In this document: in pieces, positions 1 to 9,088 of the stretch
Layout: each line of letters begins with the position of its first letter
Numbering within the stretch: position 1 is the stretch's first letter
Source: JAJFKX01 sp965230265
Lineage (GTDB): Bacteria > Pseudomonadota > Gammaproteobacteria > Xanthomonadales > Wenzhouxiangellaceae
Reading direction: 5' to 3'
Assembly: GCA_965230265.1 (NCBI GenBank)
Contig: OZ245999.1
Location: 496,001 to 560,000 of the forward strand
DNA length: 64,000 nt
Program-made: the position numbers and the translations under genes
The notes under the pieces: model-generated
Told to the model about the DNA's origin: nothing
Database searches by the model: none
What the model saw: only the letters and a program-made list of their open reading frames with translations

Positions 1-156
1 TACAATGAGCGTGGCAGCACTTATGCACCGCAATGAACCTTGCATCATCTTAGCGGTGATGCCCTCGTTATGGCCATAGGCTTTCAAGTGATTTGTCAGG
101 GAAACGCCCGCTTTTGCAGGGGTGCCAGAGTTCGGTATGTGCGGTTGATTGCTCAT
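1..156 (-). CDS. Partial hypothetical protein, N-terminal 52 codons
   Basis: An ATG six bases after the stop of the upstream barrel gene opens a frame that stays free of stops to the window edge. The visible part begins MSNQPHIPNSGTPAKAG and ends in a more hydrophobic stretch (ISAATLIV). No good Shine-Dalgarno sequence is visible, but the tight spacing suggests it is the next gene of the same leftward operon. I do not recognise a family from 52 residues. Confidence 0.4.
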   Translation of the reverse strand, partial: MSNQPHIPNSGTPAKAGVSLTNHLKAYGHNEGITAKMMQGSLRCISAATLIV

Positions 157-161
157 CGATA

Positions 162-1955
162 TCAATACGCAAAAATAAAGTTACCCAGGATCGAGTAGTG
201 AATGTCATCTTCAAATAAATCACGAAAGCCCGGGCCGGGAAATAGTGCAGCGGCAGAGACGCGGACCACTATATTCTGACTGGCCAAAGGTCGCCAGATG
301 GCTGATAACGATGCGTCGATACCGATGGAACGGTCGATATTGCCTTGATTGCGGGCTGCTTCGAGTACAGCGGTGTCATCGAACCACAGAGCATTGACAT
401 TGGCTGATAGCCGGGTCTTTGGTGTTAAATCTAGGTCAGAGCCCACGCCAATTAAACGAATACCGGGGTTGGTGAAGTTACTTTGACCTTGTTCCTTGGA
501 TGAACGCAGGCTGGTCAATAGACCATTGCGACCGGAAAGTGCAACGGTGCCGCCGCCAATCAGAGGGATGTTCTGGCGTATCCAGTAACTGGTGTCCGCA
601 CCTGCAAAAATCGGGTTTTCAAAAATAGCATCGAAGCCATTGGAGTCATTATCAAAGGGGTCATCATCACCGGAAGCCCACAGCGCTGAGAACCGGTAGC
701 GAATCCAGTCAAAATCCATCGACAGTTCTGCCGCTGCAAAACCGGCTAAGATGTCCGACTGATCATTGGTAAAGGCCGAGGGTGCCTCACTGCCTACCGC
801 CAGGTAACTGGAGAAAGTGGTGTTAAGGCGACCAAAGTGACCGTCACCATTCAGGCCGATATAAGTGACATTGTAATCTTTGGGCCGCTCTTGACCGATG
901 GAGGCAGGGCGTACCAGAAAACCATTTTTATCGAACTGAAAGCTATTATCACGGTTGCGGTTATGAACCACCGTGGCCTGGCTGGTAAAGCCCAGTACCG
1001 GCCAGTCTTGACGGTACAGGTTGGCGATAAAAACATCGTCATTACGCAGATCAGTGGTGATGTCATTCAGACCGCTGTTGGTGTCTTTTTCCAGGCGTCG
1101 GAACCAGGCCAGGTTGTATTGCCAGAAATTGTTATCGCGGTTGCCAAACAGACGCACCCCCAGTTGCTGATCCTGAAACAAAAAACCGCGGAAGTCAGCG
1201 TTGAATGGTTGTATACCGACTCGGATAGAATCGAAGTCATAGCGGTCTGAGACATTGCGCAGGTGTTTGTCAGCAAATAGCTCCTGCACCCCGATAAAAT
1301 TATCACGACGCACTGTCCCGCCACGTGGGTCTATTTGTAGAAAACGCGCTTCATCAGCCGATACTCGGTTGTAATTGACCGCCAGTGTTACCCGGAACTC
1401 ATAATCGGGTGGCCGGAATACGGTGTTGCCTTTGTAATACACCGCACCAAAAATCAGATTCTCTGCCAGAATCAATTGATCATTGCCGCCAAAAATATCC
1501 ACACTGCCAGGGTCAGTGGTTGATTGTGCACCAACCGGTGTGGGCAGTGAACGTGGCTCGATAATGACATCGGCAATCGCACTGAGGTTTAAAAACCAGT
1601 CATCACCATGGATTGGTTTGTCGGCTTTTAAGGTGTTTTGATTGTAAGGGTCCCATAGGTTTTCTTTTAGACCCAGCGATTCCATAATCCGCCAACGATC
1701 CGGGACAGGTATCGACGGGTCTGGGGCATTAAATCTTAGACGCTCAATAGCGCCAGGGTTGTCCTGGCGAGGCTCAGGAGCCTCGGTTTGCTGACCTGGG
1801 CGGCGGCGATCACTGGTTTCAGGTTCGGGTTCGCAAAATTGGTATTCAGGGCAGTTATCATTGTCTGCAGCAGTAGCTTGCGCCAACAACTGTGCATTGG
1901 CCATCACAGCCAATAACAACGACCCAATCAGGCATTTACCGGCCTTCACAAACAT
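162..1955 (-). CDS. Outer-membrane beta-barrel protein of an electron-transfer operon
   Basis: The start is placed at the ATG that begins MFVKAGKCLIGSLLLAVMANAQLL, because this gives a clean Sec signal peptide of about 26 residues; an upstream in-frame ATG lies 45 bases earlier, deeper inside the preceding gene. After a proline-rich segment the protein alternates polar and aromatic residues in the way of a large transmembrane barrel, and it ends with an aromatic residue (FIFAY), as barrel proteins recognised by BamA usually do. The start overlaps the end of the lipoprotein gene by 20 bases. By position it could form the outer-membrane port for the decaheme cytochrome encoded upstream, but no heme motif is present in it. 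I do not recognise a named porin family. Confidence 0.6.
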   Translation of the reverse strand: MFVKAGKCLIGSLLLAVMANAQLLAQATAADNDNCPEYQFCEPEPETSDRRRPGQQTEAPEPRQDNPGAIERLRFNAPDPSIPVPDRWRIMESLGLKENLWDPYNQNTLKADKPIHGDDWFLNLSAIADVIIEPRSLPTPVGAQSTTDPGSVDIFGGNDQLILAENLIFGAVYYKGNTVFRPPDYEFRVTLAVNYNRVSADEARFLQIDPRGGTVRRDNFIGVQELFADKHLRNVSDRYDFDSIRVGIQPFNADFRGFLFQDQQLGVRLFGNRDNNFWQYNLAWFRRLEKDTNSGLNDITTDLRNDDVFIANLYRQDWPVLGFTSQATVVHNRNRDNSFQFDKNGFLVRPASIGQERPKDYNVTYIGLNGDGHFGRLNTTFSSYLAVGSEAPSAFTNDQSDILAGFAAAELSMDFDWIRYRFSALWASGDDDPFDNDSNGFDAIFENPIFAGADTSYWIRQNIPLIGGGTVALSGRNGLLTSLRSSKEQGQSNFTNPGIRLIGVGSDLDLTPKTRLSANVNALWFDDTAVLEAARNQGNIDRSIGIDASLSAIWRPLASQNIVVRVSAAALFPGPGFRDLFEDDIHYSILGNFIFAY

Positions 1956-3939
1956 TTTGCTCGTTACTATCGATAAACGGTGCTTGTGGGCATTGCACAT
2001 AGCGCAGGCGCACCCCTTGTGGCATTAAATTATCCGCACGCATATCCGCTGGTGCGTTATTGATGGTGCCCAGGATTTGTGCAGCATTATCCAAGCCTAA
2101 AAATGCAACCATGTCATCCTGATCAACACCATCACCGGAGACGCCAATACCACCGATCAGAACATTGCCACGATAAATCGGCACGCTGCCGGGGAATATT
2201 TGAATGCCATTGGCCAGACGGCCCAAAGTTGTGCAGTTTTGTGCGACATCGGCTGCGGCCCCTGCCGACAACACATGCACAACATGTTCAATAATGCTGT
2301 TCATCACCAGGTCCAGTTGCAGACCGACCGCAAAAGGACTCCAGTCCGGGAAGGGGTTGCTGAAAGGGCCGTTGTCGGCGGTCACAATGCCATCGGGAAA
2401 GTAAGGTCTGGATAAATTACCGCCGGCCCGGTCAGAAAATGCAAATGCACCATCAGCCAAAGCGGTGTCGCTGCCCAATAGATCACGCGCCGCCTGCACA
2501 TAATCGCCGATAATTATTTCGGTGCCGCTGGGGCTGGCATCGGCATTGAGATAAATGGTATTGGGTGCGCTTTGCAAATCACCTGCGGCGGCGGCATTAG
2601 AGAAGAATGCCGCAGTGCGGGCTTTTTGCAGGCCAACATCGATGCCAAATATAGGTGCATCGCGTGTGCGGGCAATGGCTAAAATTTCACCATTGGTGTC
2701 GACAATGGAAATGCTGACCCGAGCTTGTGAACCCAGTGGTCGACGAATTTGGGCGCGAGCCCGGTTAGCAACTTTCAGGGCTTCCAGCATTAATGTTTGT
2801 ACTTCGATAGCCGTTAAAGCGTCAGCTCCATCGGTGCCAGCCCGCGGTCTGAAACGCTCAACATTGCTGTCGTCAACCAATACAAAGGCATCTTGGTCTG
2901 GGTAGTCGAATAAATCGGGCCGGATACCGGATGCCGGTTGTCCAAAGGCAGTACCCGCTCGGATACTGCCATCAGTATAGGCAGTGACGGCGCGTAATGC
3001 GCCATCCAGGGAGGTAAATGAGGGCGCATTGTCGGGGTTGCTGAGCAACTGGTTGCTACCGGTATCAGCAAAGCGCAGCACTTTGCCTTCAACAGTAATC
3101 CGCTCGGCCTGACGATCGATGGGTGCTGCAAAGCCAAAGGTGCCGGCAATGGCAATGGCTTCATCAACGTCGTTATCGTCATCAGTGATCAACGGGTCCA
3201 GTGTATAAAATGCATCGCCAACAATACCGATACCGCCTACTGGTGTGCCTTGAAAATATAAGGGCAGACCACCGGGGTCAGCAGACAGGCCCAATGGTGA
3301 GCGTTGCGGCCCGGGGCTCACTGCACTACCGCTAAAACGGTTATTCAAATCGGAGCAGGGCAATTGGCTGAACTGCACACCAAACAACGGGCCGCCAGGT
3401 GTGTTGAACTCCATGGGATTAAAGTGTTCCTGGACAATTTGGCTGGCTGTTCGGGTCGTAAAGGCATTGCCTTCAGAAGACAGGAACGCGCCGGTTACCG
3501 CTTTGGCAATGGCTGCCAGCTCTGCAGGAATCACTGCAATACCTTCCAGGCCGCCAACCACATTGCGCCCTGATGTGATGGTGACACTATCGACCGAACC
3601 GTTCATTTTAAAAACGCCCAATACATTGCCGACACGGTCAACCACAGCAATGGTTGCCGGTGTGGATTGAGCGCTGGCTTCGTTGGCAGCCTGGGCAATA
3701 ATTTGTTCAACGGCAGCGGGGGTCAAAAAAGTACTGGCAGAAGCACATTGACCGGTGCACTCAACCACTGTCGGAGGTGGAGGTGGTGGTGCCCCGCCAC
3801 TGGAGGGAGGTACAGGCGTGAAACTGTCTGAGCCGCCTCCACTGCAAGCTGATAATAAAGTGGTGATCAGTGCTATGGCTGAAAAACCCATACCAGTAAA
3901 GGCAAACAGTGATGACCGATTGAGTGTCGGTTCACTCAT
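1936..3939 (-). CDS. Lipoprotein with two GlcG/HbpS-like (DUF336) domains
   Basis: The 667-residue product begins with a lipoprotein signal whose lipobox reads LSAC, with the acylated Cys near residue 32, then a Pro/Gly-rich linker. Two domains resemble the heme-binding GlcG/HbpS (DUF336) family: one begins around residue 75 (IAQAANEASAQS, followed by TIAVVDRVGNVLGVFKMNG), the other around residue 380 (LMLEALKVANRARAQI, then SISIVDTNGEILAIARTRDAP). HbpS proteins bind heme in other bacteria. The start overlaps the upstream decaheme gene by ATGA, which implies translational coupling. I infer a heme-associated periplasmic or outer-membrane partner of the cytochrome. The unusually long length comes from the duplicated domain and inserts. 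Confidence 0.65.
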   Translation of the reverse strand: MSEPTLNRSSLFAFTGMGFSAIALITTLLSACSGGGSDSFTPVPPSSGGAPPPPPPTVVECTGQCASASTFLTPAAVEQIIAQAANEASAQSTPATIAVVDRVGNVLGVFKMNGSVDSVTITSGRNVVGGLEGIAVIPAELAAIAKAVTGAFLSSEGNAFTTRTASQIVQEHFNPMEFNTPGGPLFGVQFSQLPCSDLNNRFSGSAVSPGPQRSPLGLSADPGGLPLYFQGTPVGGIGIVGDAFYTLDPLITDDDNDVDEAIAIAGTFGFAAPIDRQAERITVEGKVLRFADTGSNQLLSNPDNAPSFTSLDGALRAVTAYTDGSIRAGTAFGQPASGIRPDLFDYPDQDAFVLVDDSNVERFRPRAGTDGADALTAIEVQTLMLEALKVANRARAQIRRPLGSQARVSISIVDTNGEILAIARTRDAPIFGIDVGLQKARTAAFFSNAAAAGDLQSAPNTIYLNADASPSGTEIIIGDYVQAARDLLGSDTALADGAFAFSDRAGGNLSRPYFPDGIVTADNGPFSNPFPDWSPFAVGLQLDLVMNSIIEHVVHVLSAGAAADVAQNCTTLGRLANGIQIFPGSVPIYRGNVLIGGIGVSGDGVDQDDMVAFLGLDNAAQILGTINNAPADMRADNLMPQGVRLRYVQCPQAPFIDSNEQNVCEGR

Positions 3940-5738
3940 GGGCTATTGTCCTGACCGGGACGGCGGCGCGCAGTTTGGCCAGGTTGTGCAGACCGCTCTA
4001 TGCGCTCAGTATCAGGTTTATTCCATAGATACAGCGTGCCGGTTTTTGCTTCTGCATTCCATGGCAAAGGCTGCTTGTCAGGCAGGTGGAAGCGGTGACA
4101 GGCAATGCAGGTAGAGGCAACCTTGTTGGGTGTGTGTTCGCCGCCATGGCAGTCCTGGCAGATGGCAATACCTGGCATGAGCACATCATCGCTGTTATTG
4201 GAGGTTTCTGCCGCATGACAAAGATCACATTGCTGTGCTTTATGACTGCCATGGTCAAAACTTGACCGTGGAAACCAGATGCCAGCCACTCGAGGGGGTT
4301 GTACCGACCAGGTCACCTGGTCACCATCCTGCTCACGACTGACCTGATGACATTCACCACAAGCACGGCCCTGGAACAGGCTATCACCCGTACGCAGTGC
4401 CTGTTGGCGAGCCCATAGCAATACGGCTGCTGAGTCATTGCGGTTAACAGGTATATTTTGCACTTCATTGCTGGCACCGCGCAGTGCCAGTTCTGCGTAA
4501 AACTCAGTCAGTGTATCGACCACCTCTCCCGGTTTGCCATGCGGGACCACTCGATTAGGATCACTCGGATCAAAGTTTAATTGATGACACTGCACACAGC
4601 TCGACTCAAAATCAATGGGCTGCATGTATTGGCCGCTGGCATCAGGCTGGTGGCAATCGCCACAGTCAAGTATCTGAAAGCCATCCGGGGTTTCCAAACC
4701 ATCCGGATTCAGGTGCTTGTCATGGGGGAATTGCAACAGCGATTGTTCAGTTAAAGCCGGATCATCCACGGCCATTCGTGTTTGTTGCAATACACCATTA
4801 ACATCCAATTGCGTCAGTGTGGTACTGAATTGTGGGTGATGTTCTGCAAAGTCAGTGGCTGCTGGTAATTCGCTGGCATAGCCCAGTTGCTGTTCCAGGT
4901 CTTGATGACAGTCACTGCAAAATTTTTGTTTGGCAGGAACAATTTGCATGCCGTTGTGTTCTCGATGGCAGTTGGCGCATTGCTTGGCAGCAACGTTTTT
5001 GTGATTAAACGCCTCCAGTTCAGCGATTGACAGAACCGCATCAAGCGGTGGCTCAGCATGGCTGTTGGTGCCTGAGTGACATTGCAGACACACTGGATCG
5101 GACACCGGTATAAAAGGTTTTTGATGACAAGTGGTGCAATCTTCAGCCAAATGCTGGTGCCCGGCAAACAGGCCGCCGGTTAACCAAATGTGATCGTCAG
5201 GTAATGCGGTATGGCTGCGCAGGGTTTTTTGCAGGTCAGGTTGGAAAAAACCGGCAACAGGTAAAATCAACCCGGCAGTCAATATCAATATCAATGCCAG
5301 CCAGGCCAGGCTGCGGCGCCCCAGACCAAAAAAACCAACCCCCAGGCGAGTAGCAACAAACTTACTAACAGCAGGGTGGGTTTGCATTTCCGGTAGACTG
5401 CTGGTTTCTGCCTCTATGGCTGCAGCATATCCGGCCGGAGGGGCAATCAAGGTAAAACAACTGCTGCCAATTTCCAGCCGGTCGCCAATTTTGATCACTC
5501 CAGATTCTTGCCGCTTGCCGTTAACCATAACGCCAGCCGGTGACAGGCTGTGCAGTTGCCAGTGATTGTCGCCAATCGGGTCAAGGCGAGCATGTGCCAG
5601 TGCAGCTCTGGGGTCGGGAATATAGAGTGCTTGATCCGTACCGCGTCCCAGCGTTAATTGCTGGCACTCACGGGATTTTTTCTTACGAATCTGTCCGCCG
5701 CGCAGCGAGTGGGTAATGGTGATGATTTGAATACGCAT
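3936..5738 (-). CDS. FHA-domain, membrane-anchored decaheme cytochrome c
   Basis: The start is set at the ATG of MRIQIITIT, which has AGGA six bases upstream; a second ATG at 5753 overlaps the previous stop as ATGA and is a possible alternative. Residues about 1-100 look like an FHA domain: GRG near residue 31, an AHARL segment where SxxH normally sits (the Ser is Ala), and NG near residue 73. A single hydrophobic helix follows at about 144-164. The rest carries ten CxxCH heme motifs: CTTCH, CLQCH, CANCH, CSDCH, CGDCH, CVQCH, CGECH, CDLCH, CQDCH and CIACH. The predicted topology puts FHA in the cytoplasm and the hemes in the periplasm. FHA domains bind phosphothreonine in known families; whether this one does is open because of the Ser-to-Ala change. 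Confidence 0.8.
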   Translation of the reverse strand: MRIQIITITHSLRGGQIRKKKSRECQQLTLGRGTDQALYIPDPRAALAHARLDPIGDNHWQLHSLSPAGVMVNGKRQESGVIKIGDRLEIGSSCFTLIAPPAGYAAAIEAETSSLPEMQTHPAVSKFVATRLGVGFFGLGRRSLAWLALILILTAGLILPVAGFFQPDLQKTLRSHTALPDDHIWLTGGLFAGHQHLAEDCTTCHQKPFIPVSDPVCLQCHSGTNSHAEPPLDAVLSIAELEAFNHKNVAAKQCANCHREHNGMQIVPAKQKFCSDCHQDLEQQLGYASELPAATDFAEHHPQFSTTLTQLDVNGVLQQTRMAVDDPALTEQSLLQFPHDKHLNPDGLETPDGFQILDCGDCHQPDASGQYMQPIDFESSCVQCHQLNFDPSDPNRVVPHGKPGEVVDTLTEFYAELALRGASNEVQNIPVNRNDSAAVLLWARQQALRTGDSLFQGRACGECHQVSREQDGDQVTWSVQPPRVAGIWFPRSSFDHGSHKAQQCDLCHAAETSNNSDDVLMPGIAICQDCHGGEHTPNKVASTCIACHRFHLPDKQPLPWNAEAKTGTLYLWNKPDTERIERSAQPGQTARRRPGQDNSP

Positions 5739-5752
5739 AAACTGTCCTGGCA

Positions 5753-6622
5753 TCACCAATAAAAGAATACCGAGACAACATGGCTGATCAATGCTGCCAG
5801 CAGTGCGATAGACAGCGGCACATGCATCAACAGCCATAGCTCCATCTGTGCCTGTAATTGCAGGTCACGGCCCAGTTTCTGGCTGAGCATGCGGCGTTGG
5901 CTTACGGTATTTAGCAGTTCCCGATAGCGTTTCACAGTGTCAGCGTCTGAGCATGCAGCCATCTGATCTGCAATTACTTTTTCAATGCGATAAATATTCT
6001 TGTAATGATCGGCATCACGATCGGCATGGATGGTGTCGGACCAATGACGATTGAATACCCGATTGAGCACACTCGATGCTTTGGTTTGTCGGGTTGCTTC
6101 AGAGATTCGATGATGCAGTTCCGGTGTGATGTCGCCAGCCTGTTGCAATGCTTCAGCATCCAACTGGAATAACTGTTCCAACAACACCAACCGGGTTTGC
6201 TGATCACGGTTACTGGTCATTAATGACGGGTTACGCTGATAAATCAACATTCCCCATAAACCGGACAACACGGTTAGAATCAGCAGAACATAAGCCAGGG
6301 TATGAATGTTCCAACCAATTTGCGCACCACTGTGCAAAGTGGCCAATACCAGCAGGCTTAAGCCCAGCCACACATGTGCCGATACCCAGCCTTTAAGTGT
6401 GCCCCAGGCACTGTGATAGTCACGTTTTCGGATGCCCAGATACAGCAGTAATAGAATAATAAAGGCGGACAATCCACCCAAGGTATAACCCAACCAGGTA
6501 CCGCCGTTGGCGCGTGGGTGTGGGTCGTGAAACACAAAAGCGAACACTGAAACAATGACCATGATTACTGCAAACTTCAGATAACGGTGACGCGCGTAAT
6601 TGATAAATGATTCGTGCGCCAT
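5753..6622 (-). CDS. Four-helix membrane protein, probable diheme b-type cytochrome
   Basis: This 289-residue protein has hydrophobic segments near residues 17-31, 43-62, 82-96, 105-125 and 262-288, with a long charged stretch at about 130-260. Two helices each carry two histidines 14 residues apart: H83 and H97, and H267 and H281. That spacing is the one used for bis-histidine ligation of two hemes in cytochrome b of the bc1/b6f family. The gene sits between the ferredoxin-like gene (two bases separate them) and the decaheme gene, where a transmembrane electron carrier would be expected. The heme assignment is inference from spacing and context; I recognise no named family. Confidence 0.6.
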   Translation of the reverse strand: MAHESFINYARHRYLKFAVIMVIVSVFAFVFHDPHPRANGGTWLGYTLGGLSAFIILLLLYLGIRKRDYHSAWGTLKGWVSAHVWLGLSLLVLATLHSGAQIGWNIHTLAYVLLILTVLSGLWGMLIYQRNPSLMTSNRDQQTRLVLLEQLFQLDAEALQQAGDITPELHHRISEATRQTKASSVLNRVFNRHWSDTIHADRDADHYKNIYRIEKVIADQMAACSDADTVKRYRELLNTVSQRRMLSQKLGRDLQLQAQMELWLLMHVPLSIALLAALISHVVSVFFYW

Positions 6623-6624
6623 AG

Positions 6625-8127
6625 CTATATCCGGTCACCCGTCACATTCTGGTTGATGTATTGCGCCAGCTCATCGGGGGCAATGCGTATGGCTGCACCG
6701 GTGGGGCAAGCGCGCACGCAGGCGGGCCCGCCTTTAAGGTCTTTGCACATATCGCATTTAACGGCTTTCTTCGAAGCTTGCTTATCGGCCTTAACACCAT
6801 GATCGCCAGGCCCGGGCCCGGCACCAAACAGTAACCAAGAAAACAGGCCTGGCTTTTTCGGTTGCGGTGCAGCCATATGAATCACGTCATAAGGGCAGTT
6901 GCGTTCGCAATTGCCGCAGCCAATGCAACTGTCTTCGATATATACCTCACCATTTGCTGCGCGATGAATCGCATCAGGCGGGCAGTCTTTCATGCAGTGT
7001 GGATGCTCACAGTGGCGACAAGAGGTGGGGACATGCACCATGGCAAAAGTAGGCCCGGCTTCGCGATCCAGTCGTGAAGTACCATTATGGGTTTCTGCAC
7101 ATGCGGTTTCGCAGTTATCACAGCGCACGCATAATGATTCATCAATTAGCAGTACATCAGTGGCTTCACCAATGCCTTGCCGCATTAAAAATGAAATAAC
7201 ATCACCGCCAGTGCTTTCCTGTTCGCGTTGTACATTGTCCAGGGTGCGTTGCCGATATTCAGTCTGCATGGATTCACGCAGCTTGGCGTCATTATCCAAC
7301 AGCAACTGAAAGGCCTCACGATCAATCGCAATGGTTTCTGTTGGTACAGTCGCAGTGATGGTGGCACTGCGTGTGGTGTTACCCAGTAAAGCCATTTCGC
7401 CGATATAGTTGCCGGCTGCAACATAACTGAGAATGACTTCGCGGTTATTGATTTCCCGTGACACAGTGACCGAGCCGCGTCGAATCAATTCCAGAGTATC
7501 GCCTTGATCCCCTTCGGCGAACAAAACCTGGTTGGCCTTGTATTGTTTCAGAACTGCATTGGCAGCAACGCTTTGTAGAATGTCATCAGGTGCGTCAGGA
7601 GAAAATTTGGACTGAATGGCCCGGCGGATAAAAGCTTCATCGATAACGCGTTTAACAGCAGCGACCGAGTTAATCAGTTTGACCATAGAGCGGCGTGGTG
7701 TTTCCAGCAGCAGGCAGTTTTCGCCGGCATACACGGTCGCACTTCGCCGACGACCGGAAATCAAGCTCATTTCACCAAAAAAGTCACCCGCTTCGATAAT
7801 GGCTTGAGGTGCTTTCGGCGTGGTACCCAGTGGGATACGTACATTGCCCTGGAGGACACAATAAAAAGAATCGCTGTAGTCATCACGGGCAAAGACCACA
7901 TCATTGACTTTGGGCAGGTGTACATCGCTATCCAGCAAAAACTCGCGTAATTGCAGTCTTGTGATACCTGCCAACAGAGGTATCCGTTGCTGAATAATCT
8001 CCAGTGTGTCATCCACTGAGGTGTAACCAGGCATGACAGAAAACTTGGCTTCCAGAATTGCTTCATCGGCAGGTTTAACCGGGTTTTTCTGGATATACTC
8101 AATAACCTCATAACCTGATTCATGCAT
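6625..8127 (-). CDS. Two cyclic-nucleotide-binding domains plus 4x[4Fe-4S] ferredoxin (3' part of a frameshifted gene)
   Basis: This frame encodes two cNMP-binding domains, each with the phosphate-binding cassette intact (FGEMSLISGRRRSAT and IGEMALLGNTTRSAT, including the Arg that contacts the cyclic phosphate in CAP-like proteins). They are followed by a DmsB/NrfC-type ferredoxin with four cysteine clusters (CVRCDNCETAC, CRHCEHPHCMKDC, CIGCGNCERNC, CDMCK...CVRAC), enough for four [4Fe-4S] centres. The ATG at 8127 is probably not the real start: the sequence from GYEVIEYIQ onward continues the FAD oxidoreductase encoded just upstream in another frame, and one missing C on the plus strand at about 8114-8115 explains the break. 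Restored, the protein would be 805 residues. Confidence 0.75.
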   Translation of the reverse strand: MHESGYEVIEYIQKNPVKPADEAILEAKFSVMPGYTSVDDTLEIIQQRIPLLAGITRLQLREFLLDSDVHLPKVNDVVFARDDYSDSFYCVLQGNVRIPLGTTPKAPQAIIEAGDFFGEMSLISGRRRSATVYAGENCLLLETPRRSMVKLINSVAAVKRVIDEAFIRRAIQSKFSPDAPDDILQSVAANAVLKQYKANQVLFAEGDQGDTLELIRRGSVTVSREINNREVILSYVAAGNYIGEMALLGNTTRSATITATVPTETIAIDREAFQLLLDNDAKLRESMQTEYRQRTLDNVQREQESTGGDVISFLMRQGIGEATDVLLIDESLCVRCDNCETACAETHNGTSRLDREAGPTFAMVHVPTSCRHCEHPHCMKDCPPDAIHRAANGEVYIEDSCIGCGNCERNCPYDVIHMAAPQPKKPGLFSWLLFGAGPGPGDHGVKADKQASKKAVKCDMCKDLKGGPACVRACPTGAAIRIAPDELAQYINQNVTGDRI

Positions 8128-9041
8128 TGTTTGATCAGCGGGTATCCAGCCAGCGCACCGATAATATATAAACCGGGTACATTGGATTGGTATTCAGCGT
8201 CCACTGCAGGTACTGATGCAGGATCATCGTTGGGAAACTCGATGCCGCATGCCTCGACAAAACGACGTGGCGGGATGGCACCCAGTCGGGCGATGATTCG
8301 ATCGCAGTTTATTTGTGCTTCACCTTCCTGAGTATCCAGGGTTAATACACCGGCATATTCGTCCTCACTGCCGGTGCTGACCCGTTGCACATTGCTGCTG
8401 TAATAACATTGAATATCACCACGTTTGATGGCGTTGGTGATGGCATCACGGTTGGCATCTTTGCAGCGGACGAACTCATCTTTTCGATTAACGATGCTGA
8501 CCTGATTATGCCCCGCCAGGGCCAGTGCATTTTCTATGGCTGCATCACCTGCGCCGATGACAACGATATCTTCGGCTTCGTATTCATCGGGGTCGTCCAA
8601 TTGGTATTGCACAAAAGGCAGATCTTCACCCTCTACGCCAAGCTTGCGTATATTGCCCTGCAGTCCAATACACAAAACCACATTTTCAGCCTGAACAGGT
8701 TCTGCACTCTTCAGGGTGATAGTAAACTGGCCTTTGCTACCTTCGATGCCAGTCACTTCGCACTGTTTGCTGACACTAACGCCCAATTTATCTACGCCGT
8801 CATCCCAGGCTTGCAAAATGGCTTCGCGAGTACCGGCATCAAATTCCAACGGGGAACGCAATGGCAGAATATTCGGCTCTGCCATAACATGCTTACCTTT
8901 TTGGTAGCGGAAAATGGTATTGGACAGTTGAGGTGATGCCTCCAGAAGAATGTGCGAGACGTCTTTTTCCGCAGCACGCGCAGCAGCACTTAGCCCGGCT
9001 GGGCCAGCCCCGATAATTGCTACTTTGTAGGTTTGGGCCAT
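7767..9041 (-). CDS. FAD/NAD(P)-dependent oxidoreductase, thioredoxin-reductase-like (5' part of a frameshifted gene)
   Basis: The first 310 residues form a two-dinucleotide-fold flavoprotein: GAGPAG at residues 11-16 for FAD and VVIGAGDAAIENALAL near residue 160 for NAD(P)H. The redox CxxC of true thioredoxin reductases is absent, as in YpdA/Bdr-type enzymes. The FAD-closing motif ends ...GLYIIGALAGYPLIKQCMNQ; after that the frame reads nonsense until a stop at 7767, while the sense sequence continues in the neighbouring frame. Natural coding therefore probably ends here at about 8115 and fuses to the cyclic-nucleotide/ferredoxin part. As a fusion it would pass electrons from NAD(P)H via FAD to Fe-S clusters under cyclic-nucleotide control. 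Confidence 0.75.
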   Translation of the reverse strand: MAQTYKVAIIGAGPAGLSAAARAAEKDVSHILLEASPQLSNTIFRYQKGKHVMAEPNILPLRSPLEFDAGTREAILQAWDDGVDKLGVSVSKQCEVTGIEGSKGQFTITLKSAEPVQAENVVLCIGLQGNIRKLGVEGEDLPFVQYQLDDPDEYEAEDIVVIGAGDAAIENALALAGHNQVSIVNRKDEFVRCKDANRDAITNAIKRGDIQCYYSSNVQRVSTGSEDEYAGVLTLDTQEGEAQINCDRIIARLGAIPPRRFVEACGIEFPNDDPASVPAVDAEYQSNVPGLYIIGALAGYPLIKQCMNQVMRLLSISRKTRLNLPMKQFWKPSFLSCLVTPQWMTHWRLFSNGYLCWQVSQDCNYASFCWIAMYTCPKSMMWSLPVMTTAILFIVSSRAMYVSHWVPRRKHLKPLSKRVTFLVK

Positions 9042-9088
9042 GCGTTACTTTATCCGCCTGGTGAGTATAGTAAAGCTGGATACTGTGG

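Noticed and set aside
8385..8936. Open frame of 183 codons on the plus strand inside the FAD oxidoreductase
   Set aside because: It is antisense to conserved flavoprotein motifs and has no family similarity.
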